From Bradyrhizobium uaiense (GTDB lineage Bacteria; Pseudomonadota; Alphaproteobacteria; Rhizobiales; Xanthobacteraceae), in contig NZ_VKHP01000038.1 of assembly GCF_010811875.1 (NCBI RefSeq), forward strand, positions 1 to 48,295: a stretch of 48,295 nucleotides of DNA, in the 5' to 3' direction. The notes below the pieces were generated by a model. That model saw only the letters and a list, made by a program, of their open reading frames with translations. It was not told the DNA's origin and did no database searches. Positions 19,369 to 28,826 of this stretch are shown here, piece after piece (within the stretch, counting starts at the first letter, position 1; each line of letters opens with the position of its first letter). Both the position numbers and the translations under genes were made by a program.

Positions 19369-21174
19369 ATGACAGGAATGCGCCCCTCATTGTTCAAGCT
19401 CGCCGCAATCGGCCTGCTGTTGCTGCTGAACGCCCCATCTTATGCCGGTCTGAGAGAGGATGGCGCGGTTTGCGATGCCAGGAATTCGCGGCCTGACCTG
19501 GTGATCCCCGCCTGCACCCGTCTGATCGCGCTCAATCCCAGGGGGCGCGACCTTTCGATCACCTATTACAACCGGGCGCTCGCCTGGCATAACAAGGGCG
19601 ATCTGGAAAAGGCCAAGGCTGACTACGATCAGTCGATCGCGATCAATCCGGCGTTCGCGCCCTCCTATGGCCAGCGGGCCAAGGTCTATCTGCAAAACCA
19701 GGACTACGACCGCGCGCTGAGCGACTTCGATCGAGCCATCCAGCTCAAGCCTACCGGTCCGTTCAGCGCCGGCTGGTTCAACAATCGCGCCGAGCTGTTC
19801 GTTGCCACCGGAGACTATGATCGCGCGCTGGCCGATTACGGCAGATCCATCGAGCTCGATCCCAACTCCTGGTACGCCTATGTCAATCGCGCGCTGGTCT
19901 ATGATTTCAGCGGCAAGGATCGGCTCGCGGCGCTGCATTGCCAGGATGCGCTCAAGCTCGCGCCGCGCGCCGGCGGTCCCTATTATTGCCGGGCCGTGAT
20001 CGAGGTCAGCGCCGGCGACATCGACAATGCCGCACGAGACGTCGATCGCGCGATCGCGATCCAGGATGGGCAGCCCGAGTTCTACTCGCTGCGCGGCCTG
20101 ACGCTGGCCAGCAAGGGCGAGCTCGATCAAGCCGTGCGCGACTACGACCACGCCACGCAACTCAATGCCCAGGGCGCGTTGAACTACGCCCACCGCGGCA
20201 TCGCCGACGAGAAGAAGGGCGATATCGAGGGTGCGCGCGCCGACTTCCGCCACGCGCTCGATGTCATCGGCCTCGATCAGCTCGACCGCACGCAAGGGCA
20301 GCGCGTCGCCAGGGAAGGCCTGCAACGGCTCGATAAAATTGCCAGCACGGACAAGAGCGTCGTCGCGGATCACGGTGCGGCAAAGCCGGCCCCCGCCCTC
20401 GCCGCGGCCGTTCCGATCGCGCCGGTCGGCGCGGGCCCAAAGGCGGCAACGACCGAACGGCGCGTCGCCCTTGTCGTCGGCAACTCAAAATACCGCTCCG
20501 TCCCGGCGCTGCCGAACCCCGTCCAGGACGCAGCGGCGATCGCCGAGACGCTGCGTGCCACAGGCTTTCAGGATGTCCGCCTCGTCAATGACGCCACCCG
20601 CGACGGCCTGGTCGAAGCGCTGAAGTCATTCGCCAACGCTGCAGACGGCGCCGACTGGGCGGTGATCTACTATGCCGGGCACGGCATGGAGATGGCGGGC
20701 GAGAACTATCTGGTCCCCGTCGACGCCAAGCTCGCGACCGACCGCGACGTGCCGTACGAGGCCGTCGCGCTGACCCAGGTGATGGGCGCCACCGAAGGCG
20801 CGCGCAAGCTGCATCTCGTCATCCTCGATGCCTGCCGCGACAACCCGTTCGCCAACCAGATCAAGCGGACCGTCGCCTCACGTTCCATCGGCAGGGGATT
20901 GGCACAGATCGAACCCGACAGCGGCACGCTGGTCGTCTACGCCGCCAAGCACGGCCAGGTCGCGCTCGACGGCGACGGCGGCCACAGCCCGTTCGTGACG
21001 GCCCTGATCAAGCGGATGCAGACGCCGCGGATCGAGATCCGCAAGCTGTTCGACCTCGTGCGCGACGACGTCATGGCCGCGACCGATCGCCGGCAGCAGC
21101 CGTTCAGCTACGGCTCGGTGCCAGGAAGCGAGGATTTCTACTTCGTCGGCGCGAGCGCGAACGCGGCGAAGTAG
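19369..21174 (+). CDS. TPR-repeat protein with C-terminal caspase (peptidase C14) domain
   Basis: A secreted or envelope-anchored protein joining a protein-interaction array to a caspase-like cysteine peptidase. The N-terminus has a signal-like hydrophobic segment (LAAIGLLLLLNAPSYA, residues 11-26). TPR units of about 34 residues run from about 60 to 330 (for example LEKAKADYDQSIAINPAFAP). An Ala/Pro linker (about 345-365) leads to the peptidase domain: H438 (YYAGHGMEM) and C489 (ILDACRDNPF) form the catalytic dyad. The length is 601 residues; ATG 19378 is also possible. This is the rhizobial orthocaspase type; the target is not known. The frame is open through the chaC gene upstream, but that part is a shadow. 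Confidence 0.9.
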   Translation: MTGMRPSLFKLAAIGLLLLLNAPSYAGLREDGAVCDARNSRPDLVIPACTRLIALNPRGRDLSITYYNRALAWHNKGDLEKAKADYDQSIAINPAFAPSYGQRAKVYLQNQDYDRALSDFDRAIQLKPTGPFSAGWFNNRAELFVATGDYDRALADYGRSIELDPNSWYAYVNRALVYDFSGKDRLAALHCQDALKLAPRAGGPYYCRAVIEVSAGDIDNAARDVDRAIAIQDGQPEFYSLRGLTLASKGELDQAVRDYDHATQLNAQGALNYAHRGIADEKKGDIEGARADFRHALDVIGLDQLDRTQGQRVAREGLQRLDKIASTDKSVVADHGAAKPAPALAAAVPIAPVGAGPKAATTERRVALVVGNSKYRSVPALPNPVQDAAAIAETLRATGFQDVRLVNDATRDGLVEALKSFANAADGADWAVIYYAGHGMEMAGENYLVPVDAKLATDRDVPYEAVALTQVMGATEGARKLHLVILDACRDNPFANQIKRTVASRSIGRGLAQIEPDSGTLVVYAAKHGQVALDGDGGHSPFVTALIKRMQTPRIEIRKLFDLVRDDVMAATDRRQQPFSYGSVPGSEDFYFVGASANAAK

Positions 21175-21305
21175 TCCGCGGCCGTGGCCTTTGTTGCGAC
21201 CAGACACATCGCGGCTTCTGTATGGCAGCGCCCTGTGACATTTAGGCTTTTGCATCGCGGCGCGGACGGATAGAAGCTGATCCGCAAACATCGCTTGCTG
21301 ATGCA

Positions 21306-24300
21306 ATGAACCTCTCCGCGCCCTTTATCCGCCGACCGGTCGGCACCACGCTGCTGTCGCTTGGACTAGTGGTGGCGGGCATCATTGCGTTCTTCAAGCT
21401 GCCGGTGTCGCCGCTGCCCGACGTCGACATCCCGACCATCATGGTGCAGGCGACCCTGCCCGGCGCCAGCCCCGCCGACGTCGCCTCCACCGTGGCGAGC
21501 CCCCTGGAACGTCACCTCGGCCAGATCGCCAGCGTCACCGAAATGACCTCGGTGTCATCGCTCGGCTCAGCCCGCATCACACTGCAATTCGACATCGACC
21601 GCGACATCAACGGCGCCGCGCGCGACGTGCAGGCGGCGATCAACGCGGCGCGGGCCGATCTGCCGACCAACCTGCGCGCCAATCCGACCTACCGCAAGTT
21701 CAACCCGGCCTCGGCGCCGATCCTGATCTACACCCTGACCTCCGACACGCTGACGCCGGCCGAGCTGTATGACGCCGCCTCGACCGTGCTGGCGCAGAAG
21801 CTGTCGCAGGTCGAGGGCGTCGGCGAGGTCTCGGTCGGCGGCGGCTCGCTGCCCGCGGTGCGCGTCGAGCTGATCCCGCCGGCGCTCTACAAATACGGCA
21901 TCGGACTCGAGGACGTCCGCGCCGCGCTCTCGAGCGCCAATGCGCACAGCCCGAAGGGCGGCATCGACGTCGGCCACCAGCGCTACCAGATCTACGCCAA
22001 CGACCAGGCCCGGAAGGCGGCCGACTACAAGCCGCTGGTCGTCGCCTACCGCAACGGCGCGGCGGTGCGGCTGACCGATGTCGGCGACGTCATCGACTCC
22101 GTGGAGAACGTGCGCACGCTCGGCCTTTCCAACGGCAAGCCGGCCGTCGTGATGATCGTGTACCGGCAGCCGGGCGCCAACATCATCAAGATGGTCGACA
22201 ATGTGAAGGGGCTGATGCCGCAGCTCCGGGCCTCGGTCTCGCCGGCGATGGACATCACGCTGGCGATGGACCGCTCGAAGACAATCCGGGCTTCGCTGCA
22301 CGACGTCGAAATCACGCTGTTGATCGCCGTCGCGCTGGTGATCCTGGTGGTGTTCGCGTTCCTGCGCAATGCACGGGCGACGCTGGTGCCTGTCGTGGCG
22401 GTCGGCGTATCGCTGATCGCGACCTTCGCGGTGATGTATCTGCTCGGCTACACGCTCGACATCTTCTCGCTGATGGCGCTGACGGTGGCGACCGGTTTCG
22501 TGGTCGACGATGCCATCGTGGTGTTGGAAAACATCACCCGCCACATGGATGCCGGGTTGTCGCGGATGGAGGCCACGCTGCTCGGCACCCGCGAGGTCGG
22601 CTTCACGGTGCTGTCGATGAGCGTGTCGCTGGTCGCGGTGTTCGTGCCGATCCTGTTAATGGGCGGGCTGGTCGGCCGCCTGTTCCGCGAATTCGCGATG
22701 ACGATCACGATCGCGATCGTGATCTCGCTGGTGGTCTCGCTGACCACGACGCCGATGATGTGCTCCGTGCTGCTGCGCAAGGAGGAAGGCCAGCCGCATG
22801 GCTGGATCTACCGGATCAACGAACGCGTCTTCGAGCTGATGCTGAACGGCTACCGCGCGACGCTCGGCCTCGCGCTGCGCCATCCGCTGCTGGTGATGCT
22901 GATCCTGGGCTGCACGCTCTATTTGAACGTCCATCTCTACACCGTCGTGCCCAAGGGCTTCGTGCCGCAACAAGATACCGGGCTCCTGGTCGGCTCGATC
23001 CAGGCCGACCAGAGCACCTCGTTCCAGCTGATGCAGCAGAAGCTGACGCAGTTCATCGACATCGTGAAGGCGGACCCGGCGGTGGATACCGCGGTCGGCT
23101 TCACCGGCGGCGGCGGCGTCGGTCCCGGCGGCACCAACACCGGCACCGTGTTCGCCTCACTGAAACCGATGGACGAACGCAAGCTGCGCGCCGACAAGGT
23201 GATCGAGCGGCTGCGCGACAAGCTCGCGACGGTGGCGGGCGCCACCCTGTTCCTGCAATCGATCGGCGATCTCGGCGCCGGCGGGCGTTCGGGTAACGCC
23301 GCGTATCAATACACGCTGAAGGGCTCGACCTTCGAGGGGCTCAACGAGTGGACGCCGAAGCTCGTCGCGGCGCTGCAGAAGGAGCCGACCCTCGCCGACG
23401 TCAACACCGACCAGCAGAACAAGGCGCTGCAGGCCAATCTGGTGATCGATCGCGACGCCGCCTCCCGGCTCGGCATCACCGTCAGCCAGCTCGACAACAC
23501 GCTCTATGACGCCTTCGGGCAGCGCCAGGTCTCGACCATCTTCGTCGCGCGCAACCAGTATCACGTGATCATGGAGGTCGCGCCGCGCTTCTCGCAGGAC
23601 CCGCAGACCCTGAAGGAGGTCTACATCTCGACCTCGGGCGGCTCGGCGAGCGGCACCCAGAGCACCAATGCGGTGGCCGGAACGGTGGCCTCGTCGTCGC
23701 AAAAGAGCTCGATCAGCTCGGTCGCCGCCAATGTGGTGCGCAACCAGGCCACCAACTCGATCGGCGCCACCGGCAAGGGCGTCGCCTCGACCGGAACCGC
23801 GGTCTCGACCAGCGCCGAGACGATGATCCCGCTGTCCAGCGTCGCCCGTTTCGAGCATGGCGAAACGCCGCTCTCGGTCAACCACCAGGATCTGCTGGTC
23901 GCCAGCACCATCTCCTTCAATCTGCCGCCGGGCGTCTCACTGAGCACGGCGACCACCACGATCGAGAATACGATGCATGCGCTCGGCATGCCGGCAGGCA
24001 TTTCCGGCGGCTTCGCGGGCTCCGCAAAGGTCTTCCAGCAGGCGCTGGCCAACGAGTTGTTCCTGATCCTGGCCGCGCTGGCGACGATCTACATCTCGCT
24101 CGGCATGCTCTACGAGAGCTACATCCACCCGCTGACGATCCTGTCCACTTTGCCCTCGGCCGGCGTCGGCGCGGTGGCCGCGCTGATGCTGTCGCACACC
24201 GATTTCGACATCATCGGCATGATCGGGGTGATCCTGCTGGTCGGCATCGTGAAGAAGAACGCCATCATGATGATCGACTTCGCGCTCGATGCCGAACGCC

Positions 24301-24599
24301 AGCGCGGGCTGTCGTCGCGCGACGCGATCTACGAAGCCTGCCTGATGCGTTTCCGGCCGATCATGATGACGACGCTCGCCGCATTGTTCGGCGCGGTGCC
24401 GCTGATGATCGGCCTCGGCGAAGGCAGCGAGCTGCGCCAGCCGCTCGGCATCGCGATCTTCGGTGGACTGATCCTGAGCCAGATCCTGACGCTCTACACC
24501 ACGCCGGTGGTCTATCTCTATCTCGACCGCGCGAGACTCTGGACCCAGCGGCGGCGCGCCGCACGCCGCGCACGGCGCACAGCAGCACGCGCGTCGTGA
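21306..24599 (+). CDS. RND efflux transporter permease (MdtB/MdtC-like)
   Basis: An inner-membrane, proton-driven pump subunit of the hydrophobe/amphiphile efflux type. The start (APFIRRPVGTTLLSLGLV) and PLPDVDIPTI are typical of the MdtB/MdtC branch. Two blocks of six membrane helices flank two large periplasmic loops. A Ser/Thr/Ala-rich stretch at about residues 775-839 lies inside the second loop and makes the protein 1097 residues long, against about 1040 for most relatives. No membrane-fusion or outer-membrane partner is encoded next to it, so it may borrow one from elsewhere. It stands alone between the caspase gene and aldehyde dehydrogenase. Confidence 0.95.
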   Translation: MNLSAPFIRRPVGTTLLSLGLVVAGIIAFFKLPVSPLPDVDIPTIMVQATLPGASPADVASTVASPLERHLGQIASVTEMTSVSSLGSARITLQFDIDRDINGAARDVQAAINAARADLPTNLRANPTYRKFNPASAPILIYTLTSDTLTPAELYDAASTVLAQKLSQVEGVGEVSVGGGSLPAVRVELIPPALYKYGIGLEDVRAALSSANAHSPKGGIDVGHQRYQIYANDQARKAADYKPLVVAYRNGAAVRLTDVGDVIDSVENVRTLGLSNGKPAVVMIVYRQPGANIIKMVDNVKGLMPQLRASVSPAMDITLAMDRSKTIRASLHDVEITLLIAVALVILVVFAFLRNARATLVPVVAVGVSLIATFAVMYLLGYTLDIFSLMALTVATGFVVDDAIVVLENITRHMDAGLSRMEATLLGTREVGFTVLSMSVSLVAVFVPILLMGGLVGRLFREFAMTITIAIVISLVVSLTTTPMMCSVLLRKEEGQPHGWIYRINERVFELMLNGYRATLGLALRHPLLVMLILGCTLYLNVHLYTVVPKGFVPQQDTGLLVGSIQADQSTSFQLMQQKLTQFIDIVKADPAVDTAVGFTGGGGVGPGGTNTGTVFASLKPMDERKLRADKVIERLRDKLATVAGATLFLQSIGDLGAGGRSGNAAYQYTLKGSTFEGLNEWTPKLVAALQKEPTLADVNTDQQNKALQANLVIDRDAASRLGITVSQLDNTLYDAFGQRQVSTIFVARNQYHVIMEVAPRFSQDPQTLKEVYISTSGGSASGTQSTNAVAGTVASSSQKSSISSVAANVVRNQATNSIGATGKGVASTGTAVSTSAETMIPLSSVARFEHGETPLSVNHQDLLVASTISFNLPPGVSLSTATTTIENTMHALGMPAGISGGFAGSAKVFQQALANELFLILAALATIYISLGMLYESYIHPLTILSTLPSAGVGAVAALMLSHTDFDIIGMIGVILLVGIVKKNAIMMIDFALDAERQRGLSSRDAIYEACLMRFRPIMMTTLAALFGAVPLMIGLGEGSELRQPLGIAIFGGLILSQILTLYTTPVVYLYLDRARLWTQRRRAARRARRTAARAS

Positions 24600-24728
24600 G
24601 CGCCCATCGTTGACAGACCCGTCCGGGTCCGGGCCGTCTGCAACCCCGCTCACGCAGCTGCGTTATGACGGCGTCGCGCAAGGCGTGATAGCCTGAGGTC
24701 AACCAGAACCATCGTGCGGGAGCGTCTC

Positions 24729-26210
24729 ATGAAGACCTATCAGCTCTACATCAACGGCCAGTATGTCGACCCGGCCAATGGCGAGTGGTTCGAATCGATC
24801 GATCCCTATCGCGGCGAGGCCTGGGCAAAGATCCCGCGCGGCACCGCCGCCGATGCCGACAAGGCGGTGAAGGCCGCCAATGAGGCGATGTGGAACGGCC
24901 CGTGGACGAAGATGACGGCGTCCGCGCGCGGCAAGGCGATGCGCAAGCTCGGCGACCTCGTCGCCGCCAATGCCGAGCGTCTCGCCGAGATCGAGGTGCG
25001 CGACAACGGCAAGCTGATGGCGGAGATGCTGGGGCAGCTGCGCTACCATCCGGAGTGGTGGTGGTATTTCGGCGGCCTCGTCGACAAGCTCGAAGGCGGC
25101 CTGGTGCCGATCGACAAGGCCGACACGTTCGCCTACACGACGCATGAGCCGGTCGGCGTCGTCGCGGCGCTGACCGCCTGGAATTCCCCGCTGCTGTTCG
25201 TGGCCTGGAAATGTGCCGCCGCGCTCGCGGCGGGCTGCGCCGTGGTCGTCAAGCCCTCGGAATTCACCTCGGCCAGCACGCTGGAATTCGCGGCGCTAAC
25301 GAAAGAGGCCGGAATCCCCGACGGCATCTTCAACGTGGTCACCGGCTTCGGCCCCGAGGCAGGCTCGGCACTGATCTCCCATCCCGGCGTCGCCAAGATC
25401 ACCTTCACCGGATCGGACACCACCGGCGCCAAGGTCTACGAGACCGCGGCCAAGAGTCTGAAGCGCGTCTCGCTCGAGCTCGGCGGCAAGTCGCCCAACA
25501 TCGTGTTCGAGGATGCCGATCTCACTGCGGCTGCGGCCGGCGCGATCTCCGGCGTCTTCGCCGCCACGGGGCAGACCTGCATCGCCGGCTCGCGCCTGCT
25601 GGTGCAGAGCTCGATCAAGGAGAAGTTCGTCGCGCGCGTGCTGGAGCTCGCGAAATCCGCCAAGATCGGCGACCCCATGCAAGCCGACACCAATGTCGGG
25701 CCGATCACGACGCCGGCGCAGTACAAGAAGGTGCTCGACTACATCGATATCGCGAAAGCCGAAGGCGCGCACTGCCTGCTCGGCGGCAAGCCCGCCTCCG
25801 GCGACGGCATCAAGGGCGGCCAGTTCGTCGAGCCGACGATCTTCACCGACGTCGACAACACCATGCGGATCGCGCGCGAGGAGGTGTTCGGGCCGGTGCT
25901 GTCGATCATCTCGTTCGACACCGAGGAAGACGCCATCCGGATCGCCAACGACACGATCTACGGCCTTGCCGCCGGCATCTGGACCAAGGACCTCGCCCGC
26001 GCCATCCGCGTGCCGAAGCTACTCCGCGCCGGCACGGTGTGGGTGAACACCTACCGCGCCATCAGCTACATGATGCCGTTCGGCGGCATGAAGTTCTCCG
26101 GCGTCGGCCGCGAGAGCGGCATCGACGCGGTGCGCGAATATCAAGAAACCAAGAGCGTCTGGATCTCGACCGCGACGGACGTGCCGGCCAATCCGTTCGT
26201 GATGCGGTAG
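24729..26210 (+). CDS. NAD(P)-dependent aldehyde dehydrogenase
   Basis: It oxidises an aldehyde to the acid. The catalytic cysteine is C284 (GQTCIAGSRLL), the general base E250 (LELGGKSPNIVFED), and TAWNSPLLFVAWK is the cofactor-site strand. The segment MPFGGMKFSGVGRESG near the C-terminus is typical of the family. The length is 493 residues from the ATG at 24729, which has GGGAG six bases upstream. The substrate cannot be assigned; the protein resembles the betaine/gamma-aminobutyraldehyde-type group only in general terms. It is convergent with plsC, two bases apart. Confidence 0.94.
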   Translation: MKTYQLYINGQYVDPANGEWFESIDPYRGEAWAKIPRGTAADADKAVKAANEAMWNGPWTKMTASARGKAMRKLGDLVAANAERLAEIEVRDNGKLMAEMLGQLRYHPEWWWYFGGLVDKLEGGLVPIDKADTFAYTTHEPVGVVAALTAWNSPLLFVAWKCAAALAAGCAVVVKPSEFTSASTLEFAALTKEAGIPDGIFNVVTGFGPEAGSALISHPGVAKITFTGSDTTGAKVYETAAKSLKRVSLELGGKSPNIVFEDADLTAAAAGAISGVFAATGQTCIAGSRLLVQSSIKEKFVARVLELAKSAKIGDPMQADTNVGPITTPAQYKKVLDYIDIAKAEGAHCLLGGKPASGDGIKGGQFVEPTIFTDVDNTMRIAREEVFGPVLSIISFDTEEDAIRIANDTIYGLAAGIWTKDLARAIRVPKLLRAGTVWVNTYRAISYMMPFGGMKFSGVGRESGIDAVREYQETKSVWISTATDVPANPFVMR

Positions 26211-26212
26211 CC

Positions 26213-26971
26213 TTACCCCTTCGCCCCCGGCACACCGCCGAACAATTTCGCCTGCTCGGCGCGGCCGGCGTCGACGATGCGGGTGGTGGCGGTTTCGATC
26301 TGATCGCGTAGGCGGGTCATGAACTCGTCGCGCGGCAGGCCCGGCGGCAGCGGATCGAGGAATTCGACCACCAGCGTGCCGGGATAGCGCATGAAGGTGC
26401 GGCGCGGCCAGAACAGCCCGGAATTGAGCGCGATCGGCAGGCACGGCACGCCGCTCTCGGCATAGATCTGGGCGACGCCGGCCTTGTAGTTCGGCGCGGC
26501 ACCGGGCGCGGTGCGGGTGCCTTCCGGAAAGATCACGAGCTGCCGACCGAGCTTCACCTCGGCCGCCGCCGCCTTCAGCGTCTTGATCAGCGAACGCGGT
26601 CCGCCGCCACGCTCTACCGAGATCATGCCGACCTTCTTCAGGTACCAGCCGAACACCGGGATCATCATCAGCTCGCGCTTGAGAATGAACAGCGGGTGCT
26701 CGAAGAAGCGCACCAGCGCAAACGTCTCCCAGAACGATTGATGCTTCGAGGCGACGACCAATGGTCCCGCCGGGATCTTCTCGACGCCGCGGAACTCGAT
26801 CCTGATGTTGCAGATCACGCGCATCAGGAACAGGCTGGTGCTGGCCCATGCGGCTTCGATTGCCATCAGCGCGCCGCGCGGCAGCAGCAATGCCGGTAGC
26901 GCGATGACGCAGAGCAGCACCAGCACGAGATAGAACAGCACGTTGAAGATCAGCGAGCGCAGGAAGATCAT
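26213..26971 (-). CDS. plsC: 1-acyl-sn-glycerol-3-phosphate acyltransferase family protein
   Basis: It adds the second acyl chain in phospholipid synthesis at the inner membrane. An N-terminal hydrophobic segment (LIFNVLFYLVLVLLCVIAL) anchors it. The catalytic motif is HQSFWE (H77-x4-E82, with Glu in place of the usual Asp), and FPEGTR is at 148-153. It has 252 residues from the ATG at 26971; the longer frame starting with TTG at 27037 would overlap the ydcF gene. It follows ydcF by 13 bases and probably shares its message. Confidence 0.9.
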   Translation of the reverse strand: MIFLRSLIFNVLFYLVLVLLCVIALPALLLPRGALMAIEAAWASTSLFLMRVICNIRIEFRGVEKIPAGPLVVASKHQSFWETFALVRFFEHPLFILKRELMMIPVFGWYLKKVGMISVERGGGPRSLIKTLKAAAAEVKLGRQLVIFPEGTRTAPGAAPNYKAGVAQIYAESGVPCLPIALNSGLFWPRRTFMRYPGTLVVEFLDPLPPGLPRDEFMTRLRDQIETATTRIVDAGRAEQAKLFGGVPGAKG

Positions 26972-26984
26972 CTCAGTCCCAGTT

Positions 26985-27695
26985 CTAGTTCGCCTGCGCG
27001 GTCGCCGGGCGGCGTGGCGCCGCTGCCGGCTCGGCAAGATCCGAGGTCAGGTCGAGGCCGATATCGGCCAACCGCACCCGCATCTCCGCCGCGACATATT
27101 TGGCGTATTCCGATAGCAAGAGACGGAACGCCGCGCCACTCGTCCACCAGGGCTCGTCGCGCCATTTGTCGCCGACCACCGCGAACGGGATCAGCGTGAC
27201 ATCAGGCATCGCGTGTGACAGTTCCACGATCGCCCGCGGCATGTGGTAGTTCGAGGTCACCACGATCAGCGATTTGAAGCCGCGCTCGCGCGCCCAGCGC
27301 CGCGTCTCCGCCGCGTTGCTGCGGGTGTTCACCGCCGAGCGGTCGAGATCGACGCAGCAGCTCATCAGCCCACGGCTGTCCGGCACCGAGCGCGAGATGT
27401 CGCCGGCATCATTGGTCGGGTGCACGCCCGAGATCAGGAGACGCTTGCCGTAGCCTGCAGCCAGCAGTTCCATCGCATCCGACACCCGCGACGAGCCGCC
27501 GGTCAGCACCACGATGCCATCGGCATTGTGCGGCGGATCGGTCTCGACGCCGCGCAATTGCGACAGGAAGCCGATGAAGCCGACCGCCGCAGCAACGAAG
27601 GCGATCGCCAGCGGCGCGACGATGACGGCGCGCAGCCAGCCGCGCGGACGCGCGGCATGGCCATTCGGCGACGTATCGTCGGGCTGCAAACTCAT
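26985..27695 (-). CDS. YdcF/ElyC (DUF218) family membrane protein
   Basis: Proteins of this family have a membrane anchor and a Rossmann-like DUF218 domain, and ElyC in E. coli acts in cell-wall precursor metabolism. A transmembrane segment lies at about residues 22-45, followed by the DUF218 core from about 58 (DGIVVLTGGSSRVSDAMEL). The segments LLISGVHP, SNAAETRRWARE and VVTSNYHMPRA are typical of the family. The 236-residue protein lies downstream of ftsX on the same strand, but a repeat element separates them. Confidence 0.85.
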   Translation of the reverse strand: MSLQPDDTSPNGHAARPRGWLRAVIVAPLAIAFVAAAVGFIGFLSQLRGVETDPPHNADGIVVLTGGSSRVSDAMELLAAGYGKRLLISGVHPTNDAGDISRSVPDSRGLMSCCVDLDRSAVNTRSNAAETRRWARERGFKSLIVVTSNYHMPRAIVELSHAMPDVTLIPFAVVGDKWRDEPWWTSGAAFRLLLSEYAKYVAAEMRVRLADIGLDLTSDLAEPAAAPRRPATAQAN

Positions 27696-27725
27696 GTGAT
27701 GCGGTCGTCCTTCCCCCCGGGGATT

Positions 27726-27790
27726 TTAGAGCATGATCCGGCAAAGTGGAAACCGGTTTTGCCGGGCCAGCGCCGCGTGGATGCACGCGG
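27726..27790. repeat. intergenic palindrome of the GAGCATGATCCGG type plus a short hairpin
   Basis: CCGGCAAA (27738-27745) pairs with TTTGCCGG (27758-27765). The preceding TTTTAGAGCATGATCCGG is a sequence found many times in rhizobial intergenic DNA. A second stem, CCGCGT and ACGCGG, follows. It lies between ftsX and ydcF. Confidence 0.65.
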
Positions 27791-27854
27791 AAGGACACTC
27801 GGGCGACCAAACGCAATCACGACACCGACCATGATTTTCGATTTCGCAGGCCCG

Positions 27855-28826
27855 TCAGTCGATGTCGTCGAGCGTGGCAAACAAGGTGCGCCGCGACGCC
27901 CATGCGGTGATCGCCGCGATCAGCACCGCCTGCATCGCCAGCACCAGATAGCCGGACGGACGCAGCGAGAACGTGCCGAGCAGGGCCGCGAACTGGTCGC
28001 CTACCGGTGTGCCGGAGAACCAGTTGGCGATCGACTCCGAGAAGCCGAATGCCAGCATCGCCGCGCCGCCCCCGATCAGCCCGCCTTCGAGGCCGAGCCG
28101 CAGGAAGTGCCGCAGGAAGCGGTTGGCGATGAAGCTGTCGCCGGCGCCGACGAAATGCAGCACCTCGACGATCGGACGGTTGGCGGCCATCGCGCCGCGG
28201 GTCGCGAACGACACCGAGATGATGGTGGCGATGATCACGAGGATCAGGATGCCGATGCCGGCAAACACCGTGGCGCCGGTCATCGAGCGCATGCGCTCGA
28301 TCCAGGCGCGGTGATCGTCGACGCTTGCGGTCGGCGCCGCCTGCGTCACCCGTGCGCGCAGCGCCGCGAGATCGAGCGTGGTGCCGGGCTGCACCCGCGC
28401 CACGATGACGCGCGGCACCGGCAGCTCGTCGATCGAGAGCCCGCTGCCGAGCCACGGCTCCAGCAGCTTGGCGGATTCTTCCTTGCTGAACGGACGAACC
28501 TCGAGAATGCCGGGCTGCGCCCGCATCGCCTCCACCGCCGCCTGCGCATCGCGATCGAGGTCGCGGCCGGGCGAAGGGCGCACCTGGATGGTGACCTCGC
28601 TCGACACCTCGGACTGCCATTCGGCGGCCGACGCGCTGACCAGGAGCACGGTGCCTGTCGTCAGCGAGGCGAGGAACGTCATGATCGCGACGACCGCGAC
28701 CAGCGCGCGGCCGGAGATCGAGGCACGCGGCACGATCGGCGACATGTTGCGCGCGGTGGCCGGGACCTGCGGGCGCTCGCGCCCGAGATCGACCAACGAC
28801 ACTTTCTCGTCGCCGCTCTTACTCAT
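27855..28826 (-). CDS. ftsX: cell division protein FtsX
   Basis: FtsX is the membrane partner of FtsE; the complex activates periplasmic cell-wall hydrolases at the division septum. The first membrane segment is at about residues 40-65, a periplasmic domain follows to about 175, and three more segments come after (IGILILVIIATIISVSFA and two near the C-terminus). The length of 323 residues fits the family. Its ATG overlaps the end of ftsE by eight bases, so the two are coupled. Confidence 0.95.
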   Translation of the reverse strand: MSKSGDEKVSLVDLGRERPQVPATARNMSPIVPRASISGRALVAVVAIMTFLASLTTGTVLLVSASAAEWQSEVSSEVTIQVRPSPGRDLDRDAQAAVEAMRAQPGILEVRPFSKEESAKLLEPWLGSGLSIDELPVPRVIVARVQPGTTLDLAALRARVTQAAPTASVDDHRAWIERMRSMTGATVFAGIGILILVIIATIISVSFATRGAMAANRPIVEVLHFVGAGDSFIANRFLRHFLRLGLEGGLIGGGAAMLAFGFSESIANWFSGTPVGDQFAALLGTFSLRPSGYLVLAMQAVLIAAITAWASRRTLFATLDDID

